The notes under the pieces were generated by a model. The model saw only the letters and a list, made by a program, of their open reading frames with translations, ran no database searches and had not been told where the DNA came from. From Chitinophaga polysaccharea (GTDB lineage: Bacteria; Bacteroidota; Bacteroidia; Chitinophagales; Chitinophagaceae): a stretch of 64,000 nt of DNA. This document shows positions 53,281 through 62,195 of the stretch, one piece after another. The number at the start of each line of letters is the position of its first letter. Within the stretch, counting starts at the first letter, position 1. Made by a program: the position numbers and the translations under genes. The DNA lies in assembly GCF_007829335.1 (NCBI RefSeq), contig NZ_VIWO01000005.1, positions 62,001 to 126,000 on the forward strand, written 5' to 3'.

Positions 53281-53321
53281 AAATACAAACGCCGGTAAGG
53301 ATATTACCGGCGTTTGTATTT
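53281..53321. terminator. Bidirectional terminator between FUSC gene and bshC
   Basis: Perfect 18-bp stem 53281-53298 with 53304-53321 and a 5-nt loop, with T/A-rich flanks on both sides. It serves two facing genes. Confidence 0.9.
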
Positions 53322-53339
53322 TTATTAAGTTTATTTCCT

Positions 53340-54929
53340 TTATTCTTCTCCCAAAATTGTAAACTGGTCGGTTACCGGCGTTAATGCGGCCAGTATCCTG
53401 TCGAAGAAAGCAGGGCCTTCCTGTGCAAACCAGGGCATAAAGTTTTCCTTACGTTCCTGGAGGGAGCCGGCAGGGAACCACCTGTTTTTAACACCCCTGA
53501 TCTGGTCGGTTTGCCAGGCAAACTTCTTCTTTTCTGCCCGCAGGAATTTATGCTCCAGTTTACCAATGGCTTTGAGCGCCCGCTTCCTTTCTGTAGCGGT
53601 AGTAGCCACCAGGGTTACATCAATATTACGTGCCTTGACTTCCAGGGCGTCGAATAAATGCTCCACCGCGGTATATTCATCTTTCAATACCAACGATGTA
53701 TTGGTATGTTGTTTCACATAGTCGTTCACGATATCTTCCGTAGGCCTAAACAGCATGGTAGCATTGAGGCCCAGTTTAAGCATACGCTGCATCGACGGCT
53801 GGTCGGTGAGCAACAGGGAATTGCGCAACAGCAGCACCGGGTAAGGTACGCCGTAGTGAGCAAACAGCTGCTTCAGTTCCAGCCAGTAGGCGATTTCGCC
53901 TCCACCACCAACAAATGCGATGTTGGGCAGGATCGTTTCCTGGAACATACCGCGTAAAATAACATTGGGACTAAATTTTTCGGGGTGCGCTTCCAGTTCC
54001 GCTTCCAGTGAACTGGCGGTAAAAGTCAACGAGGTGTGTAATACTTTCCACTCCCCGCCTTCCTGTACAATACGTTCCCGGCTACCGTCCTGCAGATAGA
54101 ACAGATTTATTTCACGGGGGTTGGCCTGTACTTTATAGTGTGCCGACAGCTTTTCCATCGTCTCATTTACGATTGCATGGGAAGCCTGGTGGAATAGTTC
54201 ATCCTTCATAACGGGGATGTACAAACGCTTCAGGGCAGCATTATCGGGCACCAGTACAACCAGGCCAAAGCGGCCGAAAAGTGCGTGTACCAGGTATAAA
54301 GTAGCATCCTGGATATTGCGGTGTTCGAGGTAAGCCTTATTGAGCAGTTCCAGCAGCTCCGCACCATGGGGCGCATAGCCCAGCGATTGCTTGACTTCGG
54401 CGATCAGCGCTTCGAGTCCATCGGGATGCATACGCCCTACAGCGCCCTGCTGGCTGGTATTCCAGGTGAGGGTTTTACCATCGAGGTAGATGCTGCCCAG
54501 TTCTTCCAGGTCGGCATCTTCACTGCCCATATAATACACCGGCACAAAGTGGTGTTGCGGGTATTGCTGTTTCAGCTCCTGGCAAAGTTTGATCGTTTGC
54601 AGGATCTTATAGGCGAAATAAAGATAGCCGGTGAAAATGTTGGGTTGATGCGCGGTGCACACCGTAAACGTAGTGGGTTGTAACAGCGCCGTAACATTAT
54701 CCTGTACGGCTTTTACCGGTTCGAGTGAGGCATATTGTTGTTCCAAAGCCTTTACCAGTTCGGCGCGCGGTGTATTAAATCCTTGCCTGGCCTGGATGGC
54801 TGCTCCAAAATCCGGATGCACGGGAGAATAGGTATAAAACGGTCTGATGTGCGAATGCTCGGCTAAAAAATCTGTTACCAGCTGGTTGAAATAACCAGTT
54901 TTCCCATAAGGAATATACTCCAGCATATT
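53340..54929 (-). CDS. bshC: Bacillithiol biosynthesis cysteine-adding enzyme BshC
   Basis: A 529-residue protein. The start at 54929 (MLEYIPYGKTGYFNQL) fits better than one eight codons earlier. It has the Rossmann-like core with CTAHQPNIFTGYLYFAYKIL, PVYYMGSEDADLEELGSIYL, and FVGGGGEIAYWLELKQLFAH, followed by PVLLLRNSLLL. A helical C-terminal part (about 390-500) completes the family pattern. BshC adds Cys to GlcN-malate in the last step of bacillithiol synthesis, so the cell probably uses bacillithiol as its low-molecular-weight thiol. Confidence 0.93.
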   Translation of the reverse strand, partial: NMLEYIPYGKTGYFNQLVTDFLAEHSHIRPFYTYSPVHPDFGAAIQARQGFNTPRAELVKALEQQYASLEPVKAVQDNVTALLQPTTFTVCTAHQPNIFTGYLYFAYKILQTIKLCQELKQQYPQHHFVPVYYMGSEDADLEELGSIYLDGKTLTWNTSQQGAVGRMHPDGLEALIAEVKQSLGYAPHGAELLELLNKAYLEHRNIQDATLYLVHALFGRFGLVVLVPDNAALKRLYIPVMKDELFHQASHAIVNETMEKLSAHYKVQANPREINLFYLQDGSRERIVQEGGEWKVLHTSLTFTASSLEAELEAHPEKFSPNVILRGMFQETILPNIAFVGGGGEIAYWLELKQLFAHYGVPYPVLLLRNSLLLTDQPSMQRMLKLGLNATMLFRPTEDIVNDYVKQHTNTSLVLKDEYTAVEHLFDALEVKARNIDVTLVATTATERKRALKAIGKLEHKFLRAEKKKFAWQTDQIRGVKNRWFPAGSLQERKENFMPWFAQEGPAFFDRILAALTPVTDQFTILGEE

Positions 54930-55114
54930 GAGTTGCGAATTACAAATGATCAATTATAGAACGATGCGTGCCAATACATCGAAATTTTTGAATGTACGAA
55001 GTTAGTTAAATAGTTAGAACGTGATCCAAAATTAATTCTCCGGTTCGCCATCCCCGATTTATTTATGTATTCAAATTTAGTAGTATATTCAATTTAGCAC
55101 TAAATGCATTCATT

Positions 55115-55354
55115 ATGATTTGGACTCTGATAATCGGCGGCATTGCAGGATGGCTGGCCGGTAAAATTATGCGTGGAGAGGGTTTCGGGATTATTATAGA
55201 CATTGTTGTTGGCGTTATTGGCGGCTGGTTTGGCGGCTGGATATTTGGCCGGCTGGGCATTCACATGGGTAACAGCCTTATTGGCTCGTTGCTCACGGCT
55301 TTGCTGGGCTCTATTATCCTGATCTGGCTGATCAGGCTCATTAAACGGGGATAA
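55115..55354 (+). CDS. GlsB/YeaQ/YmgE family small membrane protein
   Basis: A 79-residue protein with three hydrophobic segments and glycine-rich turns (GGIAGWLAGKIMRGEGFG, then GVIGGWFGGWIFGRLGI), ending in basic IRLIKRG. It matches the transglycosylase-associated (GlsB/YeaQ/YmgE) family. Relatives are often stress-induced inner-membrane proteins. It stands alone with a terminator 26 nt downstream. Confidence 0.93.
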   Translation: MIWTLIIGGIAGWLAGKIMRGEGFGIIIDIVVGVIGGWFGGWIFGRLGIHMGNSLIGSLLTALLGSIILIWLIRLIKRG

Positions 55355-55379
55355 GTAATTACCTGGTTACTACCGTAGT

Positions 55380-55417
55380 ATGCAACACCTTTTCCCGGAG
55401 AGGTGTTGCATGTTTAT
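55380..55417 (+). terminator. Terminator after the GlsB/YeaQ-type gene
   Basis: 11-bp stem ATGCAACACCT (55380-55390) with AGGTGTTGCAT (55401-55411), followed by GTTTAT. Confidence 0.78.
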
Positions 55418-55487
55418 TTCCCGCCCCTGACGACCGAATTGCTTTGGCCCCTGATTTGACTCATCTCTCTCCAAAAACACCCCATTC

Positions 55488-56489
55488 ATGAAAATAGCCA
55501 TACTGGCGCCGGTAGCCTGGCGTACGCCTCCCCGGCATTACGGCCCCTGGGAACAAATGGCCAGCAACCTGGCAGAAGGGCTGGTAGCTAAAGGTGTTGA
55601 TGTAACCCTCTTTGCTACGGGCGATTCACACACCAGCGGACACCTCGCGGCGATCTGCCCCAAAGGATATGAAGAAGACCGGGACGCCGATGCCAAAGTA
55701 ACAGAGTGTATGCATATCAGTTATTTTATGGAACAGGCCGGGAATTTTGATATCCTGCACAGCCATTTCGATTTCTTACCCCTCACCTATTCGCGGTTGG
55801 TAAAAACCCCCATGGTGACCACCATCCATGGTTTTTCTTCTCCTAAAATAATACCGGTATACCAACGGTACAATGATATAGGCCGATATGTATCTATCAG
55901 TAATGCCGATCGCCATCCGGCGTTGAAATATGCGGCAACTATTTATAACGGTATCAATACCGCTGATTTTCCCTATGAGCCGCAGGCCGACAGGTACCTG
56001 TTGTATTACGGGCGTATCCATCCCGACAAGGGTGCGCATGATGCTATCCAGGTGGCCCGGCATACCGGGCTACCGCTGGTAATAGCAGGTATTATACAAG
56101 ATGAACAGTACTACCGGGAAAGAGTGCTGCCGTTTGTAGACCAGGAACAGATCAAATTTGTAGGCCCTGTTGGCGGCGCCCAGCGCAGTGCCTTGCTGGG
56201 TAAGGCCTTAGCGTTACTGCACCTGATTCATTTCGATGAACCGTTTGGACTGAGTGTAGCAGAGGCCATGCTTTGCGGTACCCCGGTGATCGCCTTTAAC
56301 CGGGGAGCTATGCCGGAGCTGATCATAGACGGGCAAACCGGCTTCCTCGTTAATAACCTGCCCGAGGCCGTAGCCCGCGTAGCCGCCTTACAGTCCATCA
56401 GCCGTGAACAATGTCATGTGCACGCCAGGGAAAATTTCAGTACGGAAAAAATGGTAGCGCAATACCTGGCATTGTATGCCCGTATGTAG
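55488..56489 (+). CDS. Family 4 glycosyltransferase
   Basis: A 333-residue GT-B enzyme, short for the family. The N-terminal domain has the donor-side loop APVAWRTPPRHYGPWEQMAS, and TTIHGFSSPKIIPVYQRYND follows. The C-terminal nucleotide-sugar domain has YYGRIHPDKGAHDAIQVAR and a classic EX7E motif in DEPFGLSVAEAMLCGTPVIA. It converges with a GH130 gene 16 nt away and is close to glgC and glgA. This suggests a role in making or modifying a storage or surface glycan. No signal peptide. Confidence 0.88.
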   Translation: MKIAILAPVAWRTPPRHYGPWEQMASNLAEGLVAKGVDVTLFATGDSHTSGHLAAICPKGYEEDRDADAKVTECMHISYFMEQAGNFDILHSHFDFLPLTYSRLVKTPMVTTIHGFSSPKIIPVYQRYNDIGRYVSISNADRHPALKYAATIYNGINTADFPYEPQADRYLLYYGRIHPDKGAHDAIQVARHTGLPLVIAGIIQDEQYYRERVLPFVDQEQIKFVGPVGGAQRSALLGKALALLHLIHFDEPFGLSVAEAMLCGTPVIAFNRGAMPELIIDGQTGFLVNNLPEAVARVAALQSISREQCHVHARENFSTEKMVAQYLALYARM

Positions 56490-56504
56490 TTTTCGGGGAG
56501 AGAT

Positions 56505-57974
56505 TTAAACGCCATCCGCTTTTATCTGTGCAAGCAATTTCTCCAGGTTTACGGTGGCAAATCCCGATGCGTAGTCGGATAAACCGTAGGGAATAATCAG
56601 TTCATCGTTATGTACCATGGAGCCGCAAGAGTACAACACGTTGGGTACGTATCCTTCCCGCTCGTCTTTATTGGGCATAAGCAGGGGCTCGCGCAGGCGG
56701 CCGATTTCCCTGCCTGGATCGTTGAGGTCGAGCAAACTGGCTCCTATACAGTAAGTACGCATAGAGCCAACGCCATGGGTAATTACCAGCCATCCTTCGG
56801 GCGTTTCTATCGGCGAGCCGCAGTTTCCTACCTGTACAAATTCCCACGCATATTTAGGGCGGTGTAACAGTTGTGGATTTTCCCAGATATTGATCTTATC
56901 GGAATACATGATGTAACCGTTGATACCATCAATACGGGAAATCATGACGTATTTGCCATTTATTTTACGGGGAAACAGGGCCAGGTTTTTGTTTTGGGCG
57001 CCTTCCCCGTAGAGCGGCATAATGTTGAAATCATAGAAGTCTTTCGTTTGCAGCAGTTTGGGCTGAATAGTAATACCATCGTATGCCGTGTAGGTGGCAT
57101 AGTAGGTGACATTCCCGTTTTCGCTGGTATACTTCACAAAGCGGGCATCTTCTATCCCCCTGCTTTCAGCCTCTGAGTAGGGAAAAATAACCCGGTCGGA
57201 CAAGTCAGTATCAAGTGAAAAATTCAGTTCATAGTAAGAGTCTGCCAGCCACAACATTCTTTCCAGGCCTTTTTTCAGGAGGTGGTCCACCTGGAATCGC
57301 TGCTGCATTTCCCGGATCACTTTTTTCAGGGCCAGGTATTCGAATTCATCGGGCAGGCTGTTTTGTATTTCCTGCATCACCGAGTCGGGCAGCCGGATGG
57401 ATACAGCGTTTTGGAAGAAACTATGTTTGACGTACCTGGAGTTCCGGATAATTTCTGCTTCATCCACGTAGTTGCCCGGGGATATCAGGGAAATTTCGTT
57501 GTTTTTATTAATGATGCCGGAGCGGAAGGCAATGGAAGAAACGTGTCCTTCTCCCACGGCCCGGAAACTCATGATTACGCGTTTTTCGCCTTCTTCCAGG
57601 CCGCTCTGATCCACATCTTCGATGAGGGAGGGGTTGAAGAAAGCGGCGGATTCGATCGAATATTCGTTGGTGAAATAGGAGCCTGTCAACAACTTTCGTT
57701 TGTGTGACAGGCTATCATAATTTAGGTTGAGGCTGGGAAAGAGGTGCCGGAGCCTGTCGGCATGCCGTTCAAAAATGCGCGTAATATTTCTATGGCGACG
57801 GGAGAACTCTCTTAGTATAGGCATAATGGTTATGTCTACTTCCGCATCGTTCATAGCGGCTACCAATTGAATGATGGATTTAGCCCTGGCTTCTCCGTTG
57901 AAGAAAAATCTTGCTACAACCCGTTTCAGGTCAGGGTATATCTTGGTAGATTTCCGCTCTATTGACAGTCGCAT
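56505..57974 (-). CDS. GH130 family glycoside phosphorylase/hydrolase
   Basis: A 489-residue protein. The N-terminal 170 residues are an extension with charged helices, seen in one GH130 subgroup. The five-bladed propeller follows, with ESRGIEDARFVKYTSENGNV, KNLALFPRKINGKYVMISRI, and GYVPNVLYSCGSMVHNDELI as family motifs. Characterised GH130 enzymes phosphorolyse beta-1,2- or beta-1,4-mannosides. The long N-terminal form includes beta-1,2-mannobiose phosphorylases and beta-1,2-mannosidases. Its stop is 16 nt from the facing GT4 gene, and it lies 13 nt after glgC on the same strand, so it is in the glycogen-type operon. Confidence 0.88.
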   Translation of the reverse strand: MRLSIERKSTKIYPDLKRVVARFFFNGEARAKSIIQLVAAMNDAEVDITIMPILREFSRRHRNITRIFERHADRLRHLFPSLNLNYDSLSHKRKLLTGSYFTNEYSIESAAFFNPSLIEDVDQSGLEEGEKRVIMSFRAVGEGHVSSIAFRSGIINKNNEISLISPGNYVDEAEIIRNSRYVKHSFFQNAVSIRLPDSVMQEIQNSLPDEFEYLALKKVIREMQQRFQVDHLLKKGLERMLWLADSYYELNFSLDTDLSDRVIFPYSEAESRGIEDARFVKYTSENGNVTYYATYTAYDGITIQPKLLQTKDFYDFNIMPLYGEGAQNKNLALFPRKINGKYVMISRIDGINGYIMYSDKINIWENPQLLHRPKYAWEFVQVGNCGSPIETPEGWLVITHGVGSMRTYCIGASLLDLNDPGREIGRLREPLLMPNKDEREGYVPNVLYSCGSMVHNDELIIPYGLSDYASGFATVNLEKLLAQIKADGV

Positions 57975-57987
57975 GTTACTGGTTTTG

Positions 57988-59259
57988 TTAAATACTGAAT
58001 CCGTCTTCCAGGATTACTCCTTTTTTAACAACTACAATGCCGTCTTTCACGGTATACTTTTCGAAATCGCCGTCGGCCAGGTGTTTACCTCCGTTGATAT
58101 GTACACCGTTTCCGATGGCGCAATTTTTATCGATGATAGCATTGTTGATCACGCAATTTTCACCGATTCCCATAAACGGGCGTCCCTGGGCCTTGGCTTT
58201 TTCAATTTCATCGAGGGTTTGATAGTAATCGCTGCCCATGATATAGGCATTGCTGATTTCTGTGCCTTTGCCGATGCGGGTACGTATACCTACCACTACC
58301 CTTTCGAGGCGGTTCGCCATTATAATACAACCATCGGCGATCATTGTTTTCTCCATGGTACCGGAAATTTTTGAAGGTGGCAACATCCGGGCCCTGGAAT
58401 AGATGGTTTGCGACTCATTGAAGAGGTTAAAAAGGGGAATTTCATCTGTGAGGCCGATATTAGCCTCAAAATACGACTGAATATTTCCGATATCGGTCCA
58501 GTATCCTTCATACTGGTAGCTGAAAATGCGGCGCTGGGCTTCTATGGCCTGCGGGATGATTTGCTTGCCGAAGTCGGTAGCATCGGGCTTATCATTGAGC
58601 ATGTCGAACAGCACCTGCCGGTTGAAGATATAGATCCCCATGCTGGCCAGGTAGATGCGCCCTTCCTTCTGCATTTCTTCGCTTACTTCCGACGCCCATG
58701 GCGGCAGTACTGCCTGGGATGGTTTTTCGGTAAACGACACAATGGCGCCTTCTTCATTCTGCTTTAAAATACCAAAATCAGAAGCGTCCCTGGCGTTCAC
58801 CGGGATAGTAGCGATGGAAATTTCCGCGCCGGTATCAATATGATGGCGGATCATCTTTTTAAAATCCATCTGGTACAGCTGGTCACCGGAGAGGATGAGT
58901 ACATATTCGAACTCAAAATTTTCCATGTGGTGAATACACTGTCGTACGGCATCGGCTGTACCCTGGTACCAGGTGGGGTTATCGGGGGTTTGCTCCGCCG
59001 CGAGGATGTCCACAAATCCCTTGTCGAAATTGCTGAAGTGGTACGTGTTTTTGATGTGTTTGTTCAGGGAGGCCGAGTTGAACTGTGTTAGCACAAAGAT
59101 GCGGTTCAGTTCAGCATTCAAACAATTGGAGATGGGAATATCCACCAATCTGTATTTACCGGCCAGGGGCACCGCGGGCTTTGAACGGCGGCGGGTAAGC
59201 GGATATAGGCGGGTGCCGGCCCCACCTCCGAGAATAATGGATATTACATCATTTGTCAT
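57988..59259 (-). CDS. glgC: Glucose-1-phosphate adenylyltransferase GlgC
   Basis: A 423-residue enzyme that makes ADP-glucose for glycogen. The start is the ATG at 59259 (MTNDVISIILGGGAGTRLYP); the frame upstream begins only with TTG. Substrate motifs are GAGTRLYPLTRRRSKPAVPL, LSGDQLYQMDF and SMGIYIFNRQVLFDML. A left-handed beta-helix C-terminal domain carries NCVINNAIIDKNCAIGNGV. It is the middle gene of a minus-strand run glgA-glgC-GH130. Confidence 0.96.
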   Translation of the reverse strand: MTNDVISIILGGGAGTRLYPLTRRRSKPAVPLAGKYRLVDIPISNCLNAELNRIFVLTQFNSASLNKHIKNTYHFSNFDKGFVDILAAEQTPDNPTWYQGTADAVRQCIHHMENFEFEYVLILSGDQLYQMDFKKMIRHHIDTGAEISIATIPVNARDASDFGILKQNEEGAIVSFTEKPSQAVLPPWASEVSEEMQKEGRIYLASMGIYIFNRQVLFDMLNDKPDATDFGKQIIPQAIEAQRRIFSYQYEGYWTDIGNIQSYFEANIGLTDEIPLFNLFNESQTIYSRARMLPPSKISGTMEKTMIADGCIIMANRLERVVVGIRTRIGKGTEISNAYIMGSDYYQTLDEIEKAKAQGRPFMGIGENCVINNAIIDKNCAIGNGVHINGGKHLADGDFEKYTVKDGIVVVKKGVILEDGFSI

Positions 59260-59313
59260 AAATGGAATTGGTTTTAGAAGATCATCGTTCAAAATTTAAT
59301 ATGCAATGTCATA

Positions 59314-60729
59314 TTACTTCATACTACTGTACATGCTGAGGTAACGCTGCGCGGAGCTTCCCCAGGAGTGGTCCCGTTTCATCCCTCTCAGACGGACTTC
59401 TTCGAGGTGTGCAGGATCGTGATACAGTTCAGTAGCCCGTTTTACGGAATAACAAACGTCCCAGACGCCCGCCTGGTTAAATCGTATACCTACGCCATCG
59501 TTGTCTCCAAAATCGATTACCGTGTCTTTTAATCCCCCCGTGCTGCGTACCATGGGTATGGTACCGTAGCGGAGCGCATACATCTGGTTAAGTCCGCAGG
59601 GCTCTACCCGGGAAGGCATTAACAGGAAATCGGCGCCGGCATAGATCAGGTGCGATAAGGATTCGTCGTATCCTATATGTACATTAAAACCATAGCTAAC
59701 TGTTTGCCGGGTTTGCTGCAGCGACCACTCAATGTGCGGGTCGCCACTTCCCAGCACCAGGAAATTCACTTCCCCGGGGAGTTCGTGCAGGGAACGGCCG
59801 ATAATTTCGGGGAGCAGATCTGCTCCCTTATCGCCCACCAGCCGGCCTATAAAGGCGATCAGCGGCAAAGTGGCATCCAGTCCGAACCGTTCACAGAGTT
59901 GTTCCTTGTTTTGGTGCTTGCCATCGTCCATTGTGTCAATATCATAGTTGGCGGGCAACATATGATCTGCTTCAGGATCCCATACCGCCGTATCAATCCC
60001 GTTCAATATCCCTACCATTTTATCTTTTTCCTGGCTGATGAGGCTCTCCAGGCCATTGGCATTATAAAATAACTCCTCCAGGTAACCTGGCGATACGGTG
60101 GTTACCCGCCAGGCGCATTTAATTGCTGCTGCCAGTGGGTTAATGGCCCCGCCCCAGTCGAGCAGGCCCGACTTCCACAGGTCAAAGGAAGGAATGAGGT
60201 ACAGCTTATCCCATCCAAACTGGCCCTGGTATTGAGCGTTATGAATGGTGAGCACGGAAGGAATATCTTTCAGGCGGCCATACTTATACCCATAGTACAT
60301 CAGGAATGGGATAAGTCCCGTATGATGATCATGAATATGAATCACATCCGGCTGGTGTTGCCATTCGTTGATCCAGTCCAGCACCGCCACCTGGAAAGCC
60401 AGGAAGCGTTCTGTATCATTTGGATAACCATACACGCCCGGCGTATCGAGCAAACCGGGAATATCTACCAGGTACAGGTCGAAGCCCAGTTCGTTACTTC
60501 TTTCTTTCAATACATTAAAGTGGTACCAGTCATGCCCCAGCCACATACCGGCCTGGTGTACCACATCAAATTCATGTGTATCATAATACTTTGTCCGGTA
60601 AGCGGGTACCACTACTTTGGCAAAATTTCCCAACTGGTGCTGATATTTGGGTAATGCCCCCACCACATCACCTAGTCCGCCTACTTTGGCTACCGGGTAA
60701 CATTCCGCGCTGATGTGTAAAATTTCCAT
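59314..60729 (-). CDS. glgA: Glycogen synthase GlgA
   Basis: A 471-residue GT5 enzyme. The N-terminal ADP-glucose site reads ISAECYPVAKVGGLGDVVGA, with the KVGGL motif. HIHDHHTGLIPF and LTIHNAQYQG follow, and the C-terminal active-site loop is MPSRVEPCGLNQMYALRYG. It elongates alpha-1,4-glucan from ADP-glucose. It is the first gene of the cluster, starts at the ATG at 60729, and lies 54 nt before glgC. No branching enzyme is in the window. Confidence 0.95.
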   Translation of the reverse strand: MEILHISAECYPVAKVGGLGDVVGALPKYQHQLGNFAKVVVPAYRTKYYDTHEFDVVHQAGMWLGHDWYHFNVLKERSNELGFDLYLVDIPGLLDTPGVYGYPNDTERFLAFQVAVLDWINEWQHQPDVIHIHDHHTGLIPFLMYYGYKYGRLKDIPSVLTIHNAQYQGQFGWDKLYLIPSFDLWKSGLLDWGGAINPLAAAIKCAWRVTTVSPGYLEELFYNANGLESLISQEKDKMVGILNGIDTAVWDPEADHMLPANYDIDTMDDGKHQNKEQLCERFGLDATLPLIAFIGRLVGDKGADLLPEIIGRSLHELPGEVNFLVLGSGDPHIEWSLQQTRQTVSYGFNVHIGYDESLSHLIYAGADFLLMPSRVEPCGLNQMYALRYGTIPMVRSTGGLKDTVIDFGDNDGVGIRFNQAGVWDVCYSVKRATELYHDPAHLEEVRLRGMKRDHSWGSSAQRYLSMYSSMK

Positions 60730-60943
60730 GCTAATTAATTGATAATCTTTATTAAGTTAACTTGTAAAAACAAGAAAACAAAGGAGCTGTAAAAAAATAT
60801 TATTTTTTCACAAAAAGCGCCAGGTACAAAGTAAACAGCTAATTGACGCGAATAATCTTTGGAGATATTTAAAAGCGGTGTTACCATTTGCTATCATCGC
60901 TTTTTTGCTTTCGGCTTTCGGCTGTCTGCTTTATGCTTTCCCC

Positions 60944-60951
60944 TATCTTTG
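60944..60951 (+). promoter_or_regulatory. TAnnTTTG box upstream of the DUF72 gene
   Basis: TATCTTTG ends 41 nt before the ATG at 60993 and lies inside the longest open frame. This rules out that longer start. Confidence 0.5.
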
Positions 60952-60992
60952 TATCGTCATGTGATTTCCTGCTCACCCTTAAATTCCCCTTT

Positions 60993-62093
60993 ATGGATTT
61001 TGGTCGCGTTCCAGAAGCTATGTTATCAGATATCGATTTTAAACTACCTGCTGAACCGCTGTTTAATAAACAAGTGCTAAAAGGCCGTCCGGTAGCGCAT
61101 CCGCTCACTTACCTGGGTTGCGCCAAGTGGGGAAGAAAAGAATGGATCGGGAAAATATATCCACAAGGCACCAAGGAAGCCAATTTCCTGGATGAATATG
61201 TAAAGCATTTCAACAGTATTGAACTGAATGCCACGCACTACCAGATCTATGGCCCTGCTACCATTGCCAAATGGGATGTTAAAGCGGCGGGCATGGATTT
61301 TAAATTTTGTCCTAAAGTGCCGCAAAGCATCAGCCATTTCAGTACGTTGATCAATGCCGGCGACAAAACTACCTCTTTCCTGGAGGGTGTACTGGCTTTT
61401 GGGGAGCATCTGGGGCCTATTTTCCTGCAACTGAGTGATAAGTTTGGCCCTGCGAAACGTGATAATTTATACCAATACCTGGCTTCCCTGCCGAAAGACC
61501 TCCAGTTTTTTGTGGAGTTGCGCCACCCGCAATGGTTTGAAGATGAAGCTGTGCGGATGGAACTCTTCAATAAGCTGCGGGAACTCAACGTAGGCGCTAT
61601 TATTACCGATACAGCCGGCCGTAGAGACATTGCCCATATGCACTTAACCGTTCCCAAAATATTCATCCGGTTTGTGGGCAACAGCCTGCATCCCACAGAT
61701 TATACCCGCATCGATGACTGGGCCAACCGTATTAAATACTGGCTGGATAAGGGTTTGGAAGAAGTATATTTTTTCATGCACATGCATGATGAGGCTACTT
61801 CACCGGAATTGGCGTTGTATATGACAGAAAAGTTTGAGGCGGTGTGCGGGATAACCGTAAAGAAGCCGGTGTTTGTTACCGGGGACGCGGCGGTGAAGGC
61901 GCCCGCAAAGGTGAAGAGCAGCAAAGCGGCTAAGAGCGGGCCTGCGAAAACACCCGCAAAGGCGCAGAGCAGCAAAGCAGCTAAGAGCGAACCAGCAAAA
62001 GCGCCCACAAAGGCAAAAAGCGGCAAAGCAGCTAAGAGCGAACCAGCGAAAGCGCCTGCCAAACTTAAAAGCAGCAAAGTGGCTAAAAAATAA
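60993..62093 (+). CDS. DUF72 protein with lysine/alanine/proline-rich histone-H1-like tail
   Basis: A 366-residue protein from the ATG at 60993 (MDFGRVPEAMLSD). The frame upstream to 60888 crosses the promoter box. The DUF72 TIM-barrel domain spans about residues 25-285, with YLGCAKWGRKEWIGKIYPQG, HFNSIELNATHYQIYG, FKFCPKVPQSISHF and FFVELRHPQWFEDEAV. The last 70 residues are four copies of a 17-residue unit of the type SSKAAKSEPAKAPAKLK, highly basic and free of aromatic residues. DUF72 has no settled function. The tail resembles Bacteroidota Hc1/AlgP-like histone-like sequences and should bind nucleic acid. It diverges from glgA. Confidence 0.85.
   Translation: MDFGRVPEAMLSDIDFKLPAEPLFNKQVLKGRPVAHPLTYLGCAKWGRKEWIGKIYPQGTKEANFLDEYVKHFNSIELNATHYQIYGPATIAKWDVKAAGMDFKFCPKVPQSISHFSTLINAGDKTTSFLEGVLAFGEHLGPIFLQLSDKFGPAKRDNLYQYLASLPKDLQFFVELRHPQWFEDEAVRMELFNKLRELNVGAIITDTAGRRDIAHMHLTVPKIFIRFVGNSLHPTDYTRIDDWANRIKYWLDKGLEEVYFFMHMHDEATSPELALYMTEKFEAVCGITVKKPVFVTGDAAVKAPAKVKSSKAAKSGPAKTPAKAQSSKAAKSEPAKAPTKAKSGKAAKSEPAKAPAKLKSSKVAKK
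61914..62084 (+). repeat. 51-bp tandem repeats encoding the KAAKS/APAK tail
   Basis: Three and a fraction copies of a 51-bp unit (17 codons) beginning AGCAGCAAAG or similar. The copies differ at several positions, so they are older than the 171-bp repeats in the fibre gene. Confidence 0.8.
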
Positions 62094-62195
62094 ACACCCT
62101 TTGCGTCTTTCCTCCTTTGCTTCTTTGCGTGAGAAAAAACCGAAAAAAAGCCGGACTGAAGTATTAATTTCGCCCTCTCAAAACCGGTACATACC

